Below are positions 23,560 through 34,184 of a stretch of DNA of 64,000 bases, piece after piece (position 1 is the first letter of the stretch; every line of letters starts with the position of its first letter). This DNA is from Salvator merianae (Eukaryota; Chordata; Lepidosauria; Squamata; Teiidae). The notes below the pieces were generated by a model. The model was not told the origin of the DNA. It saw only the letters and a list, made by a program, of their open reading frames with translations, and did not search any database. The translations under genes were made by a program, and so were the position numbers. The stretch lies in NCBI GenBank assembly GCA_003586115.2, contig QVOM02000049.1, forward strand, positions 20,877,881 through 20,941,880. Direction: 5' to 3'.

Positions 23560-24480
23560 ATGCAAAATACAATACAATGGATACCAATAAAGTTAAGGCC
23601 ATACAATTGATGCCAGTTCACATATCTAATACCAAGAAGAAATATTTTTACAATTTTTTTCTTTTATTTATTTTTTATTTAAATAGAAATAACAAATCGT
23701 ATCAAAAAATAGTGTTCCCCCTGTCTGAGAAAGCAAATTCATACCTTGACTTTCCTGCATTTTATCAAATCTATATTGTTCCATTAGATATCAATACCAA
23801 TTATCTAATGTCCATTTAGTACTTTCCCTCTATCCCAATACAATTGTTGATTGTGCTGCATATATCATTTGATCAAATAAATATTGTCTTTCATCCCTTA
23901 TTCTCTCTGATGTCACTTAAAAAAAAACCTAGTTCAGGTGATAAATTCAAATTTATATTTAAAATATCATTAATTTTAGTCTGAATATCTCTCCAAAACA
24001 TTTTTTATAATATCACATTCCCACCAAAGGTGGAAATATGTACCTCTCTATCCACACCCATGTCAGCAATGTGGTGACATTATAGGTATCATATGCGCTA
24101 ATTGTGATGGTGTTCTGTACTATCTATAGAATAGCTTAAGAAGCATTTCCTGTATCCTATCATTCCTTAATGCTTTAATTTTCTTCATTTTTGTCCAACA
24201 TTTTTACTTGTAATATTAATATCTAAATGCCATATTTGAAACATGCTTTCCAACTTTTTACAGTCTCTGCAGACCATCTGGGCCTCTGCCAGATCTGTAA
24301 ATAACAATGCCTCTATCAAAAGAATGCTCTTAAAACAAAAATTTGGGAACTCGTTTAACTGTAGGTCTTGCAACCTGTCATCATACAAAGGATTTTTTGG
24401 AAGGGGTCTTGTTTCTCCCCATTCTGACAGATCCAGATAACTTTAGCTAGATGGAGAAAAATAAGGAAGCCTACTAAGCC
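23560..24480 (-). pseudogene. L1 LINE fragment: ORF2 C-terminal region, frameshifted
   Basis: Read on the minus strand from 24480 downwards, successive frames give L1-like protein. One frame (24185-24388) runs DRLQDLQLNEFPNFCFK to AEAQMVCRDCKKLESMF. Lower down come a Cys/His-containing STFGGNVIL-like block and FWRDIQTKINDILNINLNL. That last block aligns in character with the region upstream of the tail seen at 1-420. Several frame changes and stops separate the pieces. The 3' end is A/T-rich (~23640-23700). A dead 5'-truncated copy. Confidence 0.65.
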
Positions 24481-24856
24481 TGGTATATTATTTTATAAAT
24501 GATTGAAAGTTGCTTAGTTCTTAGCTGAAAGGTTGTCTTACAGACCAGCTGGTAATTTCAAACAGTAGTGATATTGAAGTAAACTATCAACAGACTACTC
24601 AGATGATGATTGAGGTTGTTTCAATAGGATTTGGAAGTAAATGTTTATGGGAAATGGAGAATAATTTTCCATAAAAGCACATACCATGCATTCTGTTTGT
24701 CTGCACAATCATCCTAGTTCTGAAAATATTTTAAAGAATCTTAGAGGTGGTGAGTAGGCAGAAGAACTGGTATAAAGAAAAAGTAGAACTAATTGGAAGT
24801 AAATAGGAAGCAAAGTTTGGCATGTTAATCTCTTAGATAAATGAAGTGTGAGATGA

Positions 24857-25037
24857 TGGCCCTTTCTGCACTTGGACTTATTCCAGATTATATCTCAGAA
24901 TAGGGACCTGCCATCTGCATGCTAGTGCAGACTATGGTGGGCCCTGTGCAAGACCTTTCATAGTTTGCACTAGCATGTGGTTAGCAGGTCCCTATTCTGG
25001 GATATAATCCACAATATGGCCAAGTGCAGAAAGGACT
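24857..25037. mobile_element. Palindromic 180-bp MITE (GGCCCTTTCTGCACTTGG), copy 2
   Basis: Arms GGCCCTTTCTGCACTTGG and CCAAGTGCAGAAAGGAC frame the conserved inner words CAGAATAGGGACCTGCC and GGCAGGTCCCTATTCTGGG-like. The flank TGA/TGA or GAT/GAT (boundary ambiguous by one base) is consistent with a 3-bp duplication. It abuts the larger MITE that starts at about 25049. Confidence 0.85.
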
Positions 25038-25048
25038 GATGAGAGACA

Positions 25049-26058
25049 TTGTTTTTGCAGTTACTATGCTAGCACAGACTAATTAGTCTGTACTACTGCA
25101 GTACTAAACTATGCAGCTGAACTGGCTACTGTGAATGCTGGCAGCCATACCCAATCCTTGCCACAGCATGGCTGGCAAGCGTCCGGCTGCTGCCATGGCA
25201 ACCAGCAGCAATGCTGCACACATGCATGATCACTCAGTCGGGCCTGCCAGATTGTGCAAATCCAATTGGGCTGGATTAGGTCACATGATGCCCAATCCGG
25301 CCTTGCGAGGCTCAATCAGGCATGCGTCCCATTGTCACCATGGCAGTGGCCAGGAAGCATCCGGCCACTGTCAGAGTGACCGGCAGGCCCAAACAGCGCA
25401 CGTGTGCAACCAGCTGACTGCGCCTGCAAGATGGACCGATCGTGCTAGTGCCATTGGACCTATGTGATTGGGCTGTGTGATGCCCCAATTGGGCCCACGC
25501 AGCCTGATTGGAGCGGCCTGATTACCCCAATCAGGACACATGGGCCCAACTGGGGCATCATATGGCCTGATCGCATAGGCTCGATGGAGCTGACACAATT
25601 GGTTGGTTGTGCCTGTGCAGTGTGCGGTCCTGTTGATTGCCATGGCAGCAGCTGGACACTTGTCAGCTGCTGCCATGACAACAATCAAGGAGATGCCTGA
25701 TCGGGCCTCATAAGACCGGATTGGGCATCATGTGACCTAATCCAGCATTGCAGGTCCAATCAGGGCATTGCAGGCCCAATTGCTCCATCGCACATGTGTA
25801 ATCACACAATTGTGCATACACGATGATCACATTGCACCCAAGATGGTCACTGCCGTGCAGGTAAGTGCGAATGGAACCTTCCCTGAAGCTCACTATGAGC
25901 TTCACGTAAGTTTCCAGGCTACTATTTTGTGCACCACCAGTAGTAGCGATCAGGAGCTGATGAAATCCACTCCCAGTTGCTTCAGCCATCTTGCTGTGCA
26001 AACACACTAGAATAGCAAGCATTCTCAATGCTTGCTACCATCAAGTGTGGATAGGCCC
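25049..26058. mobile_element. Long GGGCCTTTTTGCACTT-type MITE with internal inverted repeats
   Basis: Left end TGTTTTTGCAGTTACTATGC; reverse-complemented right end GGGCCTATCCACACTTGATGG. The subterminal CACAGACTAATTAGTCTGT hairpin and CCGGCTGCTGCCATGGCAAC block recur in the element at 53062. The middle (25250-25800) is built from inverted copies of a word near CCAATTGGGCCCACGCAGCC with CATGATGCCCAATC, hence the long mirror-image open frames on both strands. Those frames (up to 110 codons) are by-products, not genes. Confidence 0.6.
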
Positions 26059-27271
26059 ATTCTAGGAAAGATATGAAAGGGGGGGGGGGTTGCACTCAGG
26101 GATCAGCAGCCAGGATTGCCATAGTCAGAAGTGATGGGAGTTAGAGCCTATTGGTGTCTGAAGAGCCACATGTTTCCTGTCCCTTGTTACTCTTATAAAG
26201 GGAGTTTCAGGACATAAAAATATTTTAGTTATTTTTATTTATGGCAAGACGTGTGGAGGGGACTGCTCCTGGGCTAGAAGACTTGCTATAGCACAGGAAC
26301 AGTGTCTGCATGGGGCTCAAGTCCTGGACTGTGCAAACTCTGTGGCCAGGGAATGAAAGTTTCCTAGTGTTGACGTTTCTGTTTAGGGCCATGACATGAA
26401 GTGCTGGAAATGATCCCCTTTGGCTAAAGGAGTGCAAATGACTTCTTGGCACATAATTTCACTCCAAATGTGCAATGATATGCAGTTACTGCACTCCAAG
26501 CCCTTTTCTGGTGTGTGCCCTTGTCTCTGTGTAGGAAGATACAACAGTGAGGACTGATCAACCGTGGGACAAATATCCCTGCATTTGGTTTTCCGGAGAA
26601 GAAAGGGTACTATGAAAACCTGTTCCTGGAAGAGAGAACCCAGAATCTTTAAGATCTATATAAATAATCCTATCAGAATAAAGCATCAGGATCAATGCAG
26701 TCAGACTAAAGCACTGGCCATTCCTATTAGAGCTTTAACTTTATAAGAGGGAAATTAGTCTGGCAAAGATAAAGAGGGTTTTTTTGTTGTTTTTAAAAAA
26801 ATAACTTTTATTGGTACGGGAGCAAAAGATGTTCCTGGAAAATGTCTATAAAGTCTTCCAGTAAACTTCACCAATTGTGAAATGTTTTATTATTGCTTCT
26901 GTTTTGTATGTCAGAAGATGAATAAAAGTCCTCAAAGAGGATACTTAAAGGCATCTTTTTAGATTTCTCAATATACTGTAATATAGTATAGAATGATTGT
27001 AGAACTGTTTTGCATTGCCTCAAGAGTTAAAGAACCCTAGCAAGTTCTACCATGCAGACTTAGCTTGCTCAACATTTCATAAGGAACAAATAAAAGTTTA
27101 AAGTTTAAATTAACAAATCCCCCTACAAAGGATTCTTGAGAACAAAGCCTGTGTTTTTGTCTGAGGAAATGCTCTCTTCTGAATATTCCACTGGACCATT
27201 CTCCAAATCATCTTAGTTAGTCTCAGAAATAAAAACGTTTTGTACTTGGAATAATTTTGCTTCCAAATTTA
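26059..27271. other. No gene or repeat recognised
   Basis: A G9 run near 26082 and AT-rich DNA; nothing that I can assign. Confidence 0.4.
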
Positions 27272-27718
27272 GGGTCTTTTTGCACTGACCAGCCTAGAAT
27301 GGCATAACAATGCAATTCTAGACAAGTAAAGGCCAAGTGGTGTGGCAATCATTTTCACTTTGAGTGCCAGAACAGCCCTTCAACAGGTCACCTGGCACTC
27401 AAAGTGCGAATGCAGGCCTGATAGCCATGACAGTGGCTGCAGCAACCTCTGGCACATGATCAGCTGTTGCCATGGTGATAGGGACACAGAGTGTGACTGC
27501 TCAGCTGCAGCTGTCCTGTACCACCCCGTCCACTTTCAGCATTTGCACCTGGAAGAGTATATGAACGTTGCTGACCAGGAGTGATCTAGCCACTCCACAG
27601 TTAGTAGCATCTGGGAGTAGCTGTAGACTCTCCTGGATGCTGCAGTGATGGGGCCGTACGGATACACTTACTCAGAGAGCGTCTGCTTGCTCACTAAGGG
27701 TTAAGTATGAACAGACCC
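27272..27718. mobile_element. GGGCCTTTTTGCACTT-type MITE, 447 bp
   Basis: Left end GGGTCTTTTTGCACTGACC; reverse-complemented right end GGGTCTGTTCATACTTAACC. Inside are GCCATGACAGTGGCTG, GCTGTTGCCATGGTGA and CAGCTGCAGCTG, shared with 29400-30055, 35858-36244 and 47878-48310. No target duplication is evident. Confidence 0.7.
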
Positions 27719-27749
27719 TCTGTCTGAAGATCATGAGTTTGTAGGCAAT

Positions 27750-27930
27750 GGTCCTTTCTGCACTGGGTCTTATTCTGGATCATACCCTGGAATAGAGACC
27801 TGCCAGCTGCATGCTAGTGCAGACTATGGAAAACCTTGTTCTGGGTCCTGCTGTAGTCTGCACCAGCATATGGCTGGCAGGCCCCTATTCCAGGATATAA
27901 TCTCAAATAAGGCCCAGTGCAGAAAGGGCC
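27750..27930. mobile_element. Palindromic 180-bp MITE (GGCCCTTTCTGCACTTGG), copy 3
   Basis: GGTCCTTTCTGCACTGGG on the left and CCCAGTGCAGAAAGGGCC on the right, with AAT on both sides as a 3-bp target duplication. The inner arms AATAGAGACCTGCCAGCTGC and GGCAGGCCCCTATTCCAGG are inverted copies. Confidence 0.88.
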
Positions 27931-28399
27931 AATTATAGCTATCTTCATTTTTATAGGATACGTAGCAGTAGCTTGTGGATTTCTTTAGTGAAGGCTATGC
28001 AGAATCTGAAGGTCTCACTCTGATCTCACTAAATGATATTTTGGGTCTGCTTGGCTGAACCACTCCTAGTTGTCCACAAGATATTATCAAATTATCATGG
28101 TTTTTTTTTTGTGGAAACAGATACCTGCCCTGTTTCTGACTCTCGTTTTTTGCCTCATTCCTCCCCCCTTCCTTTCCTCCAGATCTTTAATGCTTGGTTG
28201 GTTGTTCCAACTATGCTGGGGTTGCCACAGATATGTGTAGCAATCCCACAATAGCAACACCAAAATAGTGCTATATTCCCCATTTCTGAAAGGGGCTTGA
28301 GCTTTATCCAGCAGAATTCTCTTAGATAATGCTGTGGAATTTCCTCTGCTTTTGCATTATGCTACATTTGGTATCTCTCTCACACACCCCTTTATCTAG

Positions 28400-28561
28400 A
28401 ATTGAGGCCTAGATACCACTTCCAGGTTGGAGAAACAGGCATGATGACTCTAAAGGCCTTCATTTTCTACCCAGAAGCAAGTGATGGACCACTGTGTGAG
28501 ACGGGATGCTGGACTTGATGGGCTGTTGCCTGATTCTGCAGGACTCCTCTTATGTTCTTAT
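28400..28561 (+). mobile_element. CR1-type LINE 3' end
   Basis: CACTTCCAGGTTGGAGAAAC near the start, then GGACCACTGTGTGAGACGGG, GCTGGACTTGATGGGCTG, CCTGATTCTGCAGGACTCC and the terminal TTATGTTCTTAT. Same 3' UTR as the copy at 7845-8850. Confidence 0.8.
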
Positions 28562-29399
28562 CCATCCATCTATTCCCACCTCTGAGAAACTCTATCAGGA
28601 TCATGTACAGATCACTTACAATTGAAATGACAATATTTCTTATTACTTCTACTATTAAGATTTTATCATTGGAAAATGCTATTAGTGTTGCTAAGATGCT
28701 TCCTTTAATCTTGCACCAGGTGCATCTTCTTTAGACTCAAACTGGAAATGATAATATACTTTAAGTAACAAATATGGAGACAAGTACAGGTGGTGTGATT
28801 GCTTATTGGATACATTTATCCTCATAATGAGAAAGTTATCAGGTTTGGACAGAATTTGCTAGAACTTTTATAGTTTTGCACACTGGGAATACTGGATCAA
28901 GCTATTTTAAAGGAACTGGAACTGCAATTGATTTTTGGAAAAAAAAGATAATAACAAGTTGAAATATCTTAATTACTTTTGGCTACAGTTCCTTCTTTTC
29001 AATATGTTTTCCAATAGCAATTTCCTCTAATTTTGAATTTCATCAATCTTTTCAACAGAGCAGGACACTATGGAACAGGCCAAACCATAGGTGTTAATTC
29101 CTACAAAAAGAAGCAGAAGTTCTTTCCATGAGGAATGATGGATTTTCCCCTAAATAATTGCTATATTTAACATTTTCCATTCCATTAACAACTGAAGCAA
29201 CCGGAAAAGACTTAGAGAACTAGATGGGCACTAGAAAACAGGTTTGGCTTTAAATGGTGACTATTGTACATTAAGTCCATATTATCAGAAAAGTGTTAAT
29301 TTTATTTTTTTCAAGCAAAAGTATAGATACATAAATAATGACTTGAAAGTCTGAAATTAAGTTTCTGTTTTTGAAATGAACAGGAAGCAGTGCATACTA
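28562..29399. other. No gene or repeat recognised
   Basis: AT-rich; no supported features. Confidence 0.4.
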
Positions 29400-30055
29400 G
29401 GGGCCTTTTTGCAGCATGGTGACTATCCGTGACTATCAGGCTGGTAAGGATCAGCTGCAGCAGCAGAACTTTGTGTGCTGGATAACCCCCAAGATAGGAC
29501 AGTAGCACTTGAAGTGTGAATGACCAGGCCAGAGCAGGCTGGTTCACCATGGCAATGTCCATGGCAACATTTGGCATGCTCCTGGACACTGATGATCATG
29601 ACTGTTCAGCTGCAGCTGTGTAGCCACACCCACTTGCTGCACTGCACCCAGAAGAGGCTGTGGATGCTGCTGATCAGGGTGATCTAGCCACTCCAAGTCA
29701 AGACTGCTTTTTACCAGTTCACTGCTGGTTGGCTCCAGGACAGCCTGTCGTAACTTCTGGACAGTTGCCTCGAGCAGCATCCGGCGGCTTTAAGCCCAGG
29801 TGTTCGCGTCCCGTGCAAAGCACGCCATGGTTGTTTGTGGGGCCTCCGCACTGCCTCAGCAGGTTGCCACGTGACATGCTGAGGCAGTATGGGGGCCTGG
29901 AAACCATGCAAACAGCCATGACGTGCTTCGCACGGGATGCAAACACCTGGGCTTAAAGCCGTCGGCCACTGCTGGTTGCCTCAGCTCCCTGGTGCAGACA
30001 CACCTACCCATTGAGTGGACCGATGCTCAGCAAGAGGTAAGTGCAAACAGGCCCC
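29400..30055. mobile_element. GGGCCTTTTTGCACTT-type MITE carrying a nested palindromic MITE
   Basis: Left end GGGGCCTTTTTGCAGC; reverse-complemented right end GGGGCCTGTTTGCACTTACC. Internal blocks match 27272-27718 (CACTTGAAGTGTGAATG-like, GTTCAGCTGCAGCTGTG). A 175-185 bp palindrome at 29781-29965 interrupts it. Short frames on both strands over 29660-29956 are produced by the palindrome. Confidence 0.72.
29781..29965. mobile_element. Palindromic MITE (GCTTTAAGYGCAGGTGTTYGC family), nested copy
   Basis: Left arm: CCGGCGGCTTTAAGCCCAGG, then TGTTCGCGTCCCGTGCAAAG. Reverse complement of right arm: CCGACGGCTTTAAGCCCAGG, then TGTTTGCATCCCGTGCGAAG. The arms stay nearly identical almost to the centre, making this the best preserved hairpin of the family. 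Relatives lie at 20357 and 46425. Confidence 0.85.
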
Positions 30056-30140
30056 TGGGTTAGCAAGCTAAATAAAATCAGTGGTGAGGGGAAGCGTGCA
30101 GGGTGGATGTGGGCAAATGTATGTTAGTGAATATAATTGC

Positions 30141-30216
30141 TTATCTATCTGTCTGTCCATCTATCTGTCTGTCTGTCCATCTATCTGTCTGTCTGTCCAT
30201 CTATCTGTCCGTCTGT
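30141..30216. repeat. (TCTG/TCTA)n compound microsatellite
   Basis: Tetranucleotides TATC, TGTC and TCCA repeat in three blocks. The Cys/Ser/Leu-rich open frames here are translation of the repeat. Confidence 0.95.
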
Positions 30217-30734
30217 GGTTTACCATCTTCATTTCGTTTTTTTACAACAGTTGCAACTATGATTAATATGAATATATATGAGTCCCTTAGACTATGCTTT
30301 CTGTCAATTGTGCATGAGATTGTACCTAATATGTCTGTGGCATTTAGAGAGCTCTGAGCAAATAGGAAGACGATTTACTATGAAAAATATTCATGCACAA
30401 TCCCAACATGGTTGTTGATTCATTGCATATGCAAGGTCCCATAGTAGTGCCCATAACTGTTGCTAACTGGTTCATCAGCTTCATTTAAAGCCCATAGCCC
30501 ACTGATACATCTCCCTTTTATCCAAGCCATTTCAGGTCAGATCAAAGGAACATTTGCTAGAGTGGCATGGACTGCAAATGAAGCCAACAAATGTAGCATT
30601 TCCATGCTCTTCTCCTCCCCTCTGTGCCACCTATTAATGGCAAAGTCCTAGGCAGTTGCCTAGATCATCTAATGGTAAACCTGTCTCTTCCTTATAGCCC
30701 TTTTCCTAAGGGTCCTAATATATGGCAAACCTGA

Positions 30735-31225
30735 ACAGCATATTAAAAAACAGAGACATCACCTTGCTGACAAAGGTCCATATAGTCAAAGGTTTTCCCA
30801 GTTGTAATGTATGGTTATGACAGTTGGGCCATAAAGAAGGCTGAGTGCCAAATAATTGATGCTTTCAAATTATCATGCTGGAGAAGACCTTTGAGAGTCC
30901 CCTGGACTGCAAGGAGATCAAAGCAGCCAATTCTAAAGGAAATCAACCCTGACTGTTCACTGGAAGAACAAAGACTGAAGGTGAAGCTCAAATCCTTTGG
31001 TCACATAATGAGAGGACGGAATTCATTGGAAAAGACTTTGATGCTGGGAAAGATTGAAGGCAGAAGGGTTGGCAGAGGATTAACTGGATGGATAGTGTCA
31101 TGAAAGCAACAAATATGAGCTTGGGCAAACTTCAGGAGGCAGTGGATGACAGAGGGGCCTGATGTGATGTTGTCCTCGGGGTCACAAAGAATTGGACATG
31201 ACTGAACGAATCAACAACAAGCATC
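30735..31225 (+). pseudogene. RTE/BovB LINE: C-terminus of the ORF and 3' end
   Basis: The open frame 30807-31103 contains MYGYDSWAIKKAECQIIDAF, CWRRPLRVPWTARRSKQ and NSLEKTLMLGKIEGRR, the characteristic C-terminal blocks of RTE-clade BovB LINEs. The upstream phrase near 30740-30800 continues the same protein in another frame. The 3' end reads GGTCACAAAGAATTGGACAT then GACTGAACGAATCAACAACA, the BovB terminal motif. It is 5'-truncated and frameshifted near 31080 and later. BovB is known for patchy, horizontally acquired distribution with squamates as major hosts, supporting the organism guess. A second fragment lies at 44060-44145. Confidence 0.88.
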
Positions 31226-32284
31226 TTGGGCTACATCCACATGTGGGAAATGCAGTGGCCCAGGTAAGAATAGGGGACACAATAAAAAAACAGTATTAAT
31301 AAAAACAATAATACATAAAATACATGCCCCTGACAGGACATGCACGAGCCATATCCTATATCTGCCCCAGGGATCTGAGAAAGCATCCTTGCAGGGGGAA
31401 TAGGGTAAAAAGAGCTCCGAGATAACCTTAATGGTATTGAGCACAATTGGGTCAGCATGTACTGCTGCCGGGCCCATCTTTTGGAGGGCAGACTTTCCTG
31501 TAATAGTGGGCATCACAGGGGAGCAGGAAGAAACCACTGGAAACACAAAGACCTGATCTGAAAAAGCAACCAGAAGAAATGAAGGTTTGTGTTGGGACAG
31601 CTGCTTTCAAATAAGCAACCCGAGAAGCCAGGTTGCTGCAGGAAAAAAAAAGTCAACATTCAAGTTTGGGAAATGAAGGAGAATGGCAAAGAAGCAAATA
31701 AAAAGGAGCAAGTGGAGAAGGAACAAGAGAAAAGGAAAAGAAAAGTCTGGAAGCAACCGAACAAAAACGTTACTTTGATAGCATGGTGTGATCAACCAAC
31801 TTAGATTTCCAAATGCAGTCATTTTTGAGTATCTGTTGTGCGGGTCATTTCTGCTAATTTTTAGGGCACCTTCAGAAAAATGTGAGTTATCACAAAGATT
31901 GCAGACTTATATTTAAGGTGAACACTAGAATATGGAAATAACAGCATAGTAAATATGAGTAATAAAGACCCATGGACCATGATGACCTGCTTATGCTGTC
32001 CCACTTGATATTTGCTTCCACCTCTTAATTGTCTTTAAGAATTAAGCAAGAGAAGCTCTGAGAGCTTCAGGTTAACTTTCCAGACAGATGTCTGTTCTTC
32101 CATACTCAAGTCATTATACTCTCCTCATTTGCATCTTTCCTATCATCCAGAAGGGTATTAGATAGTACAAGGTACTATATGGCAAACAACTTCTTCCCAC
32201 TTTCCCAGCAAGATGGCACTGGCTGAAGGGAAACGTTTCTTTCCTGGTGCCTAGAGCCTTCAAAGAGGACACAATGGGGATAAT
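31226..32284. other. Mostly unassigned DNA next to the provirus
   Basis: 31225-31505 shares phrases with 7028-7215 (see there). 31590-31760 is purine-rich and gives a Lys/Glu-rich frame with no family features. Confidence 0.35.
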
Positions 32285-32620
32285 TGGCACAAATGAAGGG
32301 ATTTCTGACCAAAGCTGAGGGCAAGGGGCCCATCTTTCCAGATAGACCAAAGACTCTCTGGAAAGTCCCACTTTTATTAGAGTTCAGAGCAAAGGAGTAT
32401 TATCACAAGCTGTAACACCTGGATCCAGGAACTGCCCAACACCACCTAGCGCAATCATGCTATCATCACACACACCTGCAGCTGCATTCAGCTGCAAACA
32501 CTCATCTCTCACAGTTTTCCTTATCAAGACAGTTCCTCCTGGATCCTGGTATACAAAAACACTTCACTTAACAGAAAGGTCTACAGCATTGCTCATTTAA
32601 CCTTCTTAGTTTTCTCCACA
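32285..32620 (-). repeat. 3' LTR of the provirus
   Basis: Begins TGTGGAGAAAACTAAG and ends CATTTGTGCCA on the minus strand. It contains the same AATAAAAG signal as the 5' copy. The minus-strand flank after the end is ATTATCC. Confidence 0.88.
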
Positions 32621-32640
32621 TATTCCCCTTTTTTTGTTTT
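32621..32640 (-). promoter_or_regulatory. Polypurine tract of the provirus
   Basis: Minus-strand AAAACAAAAAAAGGGGAATA immediately precedes the 3' LTR (which starts TGTGGAGAAAAC), the normal place for plus-strand DNA priming. Confidence 0.85.
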
Positions 32641-32717
32641 CTAACACCATGATATTAACACACAAAACATTTTCTGTTAAAGCAAGCATAATCTTTTTCT
32701 CATTATCCTTTAGCTGG

Positions 32718-33227
32718 TTAGTTACAATGCACATATAACGAACAATTCCCAAAAATAATACAAAAAGTCAGCTGAAGAACTGGTCCTGATAAACTTCCAT
32801 GTGTCCGATGGATAGAATCATTAGTCAATTGTCCAAAAGATATTTCATGCTGATGGCTAATAAGTTGCCCATAAGGACCCCAATCAGTTACTGTAACATT
32901 ATTCAGAATTGATATGCTTCTTCCATTTTCAGCTCTACAAGGGATCCAAACAGGATGCCGAGTGGACAGTGCAGCACCTTTCACTTGACAAACTGGCAAT
33001 CAATTAGGAGACCTTTGCATAGCACTTTCTGAAGTATTTATTCCTATAGCAGAGATAAAAGTAAAATTGCCTTTGGCAGAGTTAAGTTTTAGTCAATTGA
33101 TGATATAAATGCAACTGAGATTGAATCTTAACACAACTTGGAGTATCATGAAGAGATAAACATATAGGACGCACTTCTGTCTTATATTCTATAGTATTAT
33201 TTATCTGTGCCCACTCTTTACCTTCTT
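32718..33227 (-). pseudogene. Probable retroviral envelope remnant
   Basis: Follows the pol stub after a large deletion and lies just before the polypurine tract, the position of env. Two frames remain (one of 93 codons at 32718-32999). They have Cys-containing segments and NNT/NVT-type glycosylation sequons (AQINNTIEYK; SILNNVTVTDWG), suggesting surface-subunit sequence. A transmembrane subunit with fusion peptide and membrane anchor is not recognisable. Stops separate the pieces. The env call rests on position plus sequons and is less certain than the LTRs. Confidence 0.45.
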
Positions 33228-33229
33228 AA

Positions 33230-33313
33230 AAAAAAACCCAGCTGACAAGCATGTAACAATTTTTCCTCCTTTAGAGACCACTGTTCAACCCATACAGGTT
33301 TATCAATTTCCAT
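33230..33313 (-). pseudogene. pol: Retroviral reverse transcriptase N-terminal stub
   Basis: A 28-codon piece with DKPVWVEQWSLKEEKL, the conserved entry to a class II retroviral reverse transcriptase. A T-rich (minus-strand) run and stop follow, and the rest of pol (catalytic palm, RNase H, integrase) is deleted. Confidence 0.65.
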
Positions 33314-33350
33314 GTAATTGGGGGTAGGGGATTTTGAACAGTAGCCGCTA

Positions 33351-33527
33351 CTAGTTTAAAGAAATAACAGCACCCCATTGCTCTAGTAAATCTGTCCTCC
33401 ATATGTTACATGGAAGACCCAAAATATAAGGTCTAACAGATGCTGTTCTCCCTTCTGGCCCTATAGCTGCAATAGGGTGTACATATTGGAAGGGAACTTT
33501 TATTCCTCCTTCGCCCACAAGTAACTC
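33351..33527 (-). pseudogene. Retroviral protease C-terminal remnant
   Basis: In a different frame from gag, the segment reads with VHPIAAIGPEGRTASVRPYI and then a WRTDLLEQWGAVI block, matching the C-terminal part of betaretroviral aspartic proteases (GRDLLxxWG-type ending). The catalytic Asp-Ser/Thr-Gly loop is missing, lost in the gag-protease deletion. A stop codon lies at 33351. Confidence 0.6.
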
Positions 33528-33940
33528 CTTAAATACTGCAAATTCAAATGTTCATGAACAACATGTCCCTCTGGATGTCTAATTGCTGGAAAAGCCAAAA
33601 CGTCTGCCGCCTCTTGAGCTTTTTGTAAACACTGTTGCATTGGTGTCAATAAGGTAGTATCTTTCAGAGGCAGGGGAGCTGAGGGAGCAGATGTATTAAT
33701 CTTAACAAAAGGATTAGTAAAACTCATTTTAGCTGCGTCCCCACTTTCTTCTTCGTCGGAACTACTCTGTGCCTCATGTAGTTCAGCCTTCAAAGCTTGA
33801 TATAGTAACTGCCACAATGCAATTACATTTCCCATGTTCGAAAACCTTTTCCCTGCACTAATACGCCACAAAGGATCTTTCGTTAAAAGGGAAATTCCTT
33901 CTGTCTCATAGCCGAGATGTTTTGTACAATGCTCACCCAT
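33500..33940 (-). pseudogene. gag: Retroviral gag remnant (matrix to start of capsid)
   Basis: A 146-codon frame starting at the ATG directly after the leader, the position expected for gag. It has a polar acidic stretch (SSSDEEESGD) in the middle, then a Pro-rich linker, then FPAIRHPEGHVVHEHLNLQY, which resembles the N-terminal end of a betaretrovirus-type capsid. A deletion then removes the rest of capsid, nucleocapsid and most of protease, and the frame runs out at 33500 in protease DNA read out of frame. No assembly-competent protein is possible. The class II assignment is by motif character only. Confidence 0.6.
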
Positions 33941-34184
33941 CTGGCATATGTTTGCACCCTTGGATCACGTCAGGGTCTCCACTTGGCAAAAATGAAGAGA
34001 TTAGAAAACCTTTCCCTGCACTAATACGCCACGAAGAATCTTTCCTCAAAAGGATCTTGAGGATCTTTCCTTAAAAGGGAAATTCCTTCTGTCTCATAGC
34101 CGAGATGTGTTGTACAATATTCACCCATCTGGCTATGTTTGCACCCTGGATCACATCGGGGTCACCATTTGGTGCAAATGAAAG
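33840..34184 (-). repeat. Tandem duplication of LTR edge, primer site and leader
   Basis: 33840-33993 and 34004-34184 are diverged tandem copies of one segment: the last ~20 bp of the LTR, the primer binding site and the leader up to the gag start. The inner copy has a second primer site at 33962-33981 (TGGAGACCCTGACGTGATCC, 16 of 18 matches to the tRNA-Trp complement). The outer copy contains a further short duplication of a GGATCTTTCCTTAAAAGG-like word. Confidence 0.8.
34148..34167 (-). promoter_or_regulatory. Primer binding site, tRNA-Trp type
   Basis: Minus-strand sequence TGGTGACCCCGATGTGATCC. The 3' end of vertebrate tRNA-Trp is complementary to TGGTGACCCCGACGTGAT, giving 17 of 18 matches. 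This primer is used by avian sarcoma-leukosis viruses and by some endogenous retroviruses. Confidence 0.85.

Noticed and set aside
25135..25700. Overlapping 74-110 codon open frames on both strands
   Set aside because: The DNA is built of inverted repeats, so both strands stay open together; the frames are by-products of a MITE and have no family motifs.
30081..30357. Cys/Leu/Ser-rich open frames that look like secreted peptides
   Set aside because: They are translations of a tetranucleotide microsatellite.
31589..31804. Lys/Glu-rich 71-codon frame, considered as a nuclear protein exon
   Set aside because: Simply purine-rich DNA; no domain, and an equally long frame exists on the other strand.
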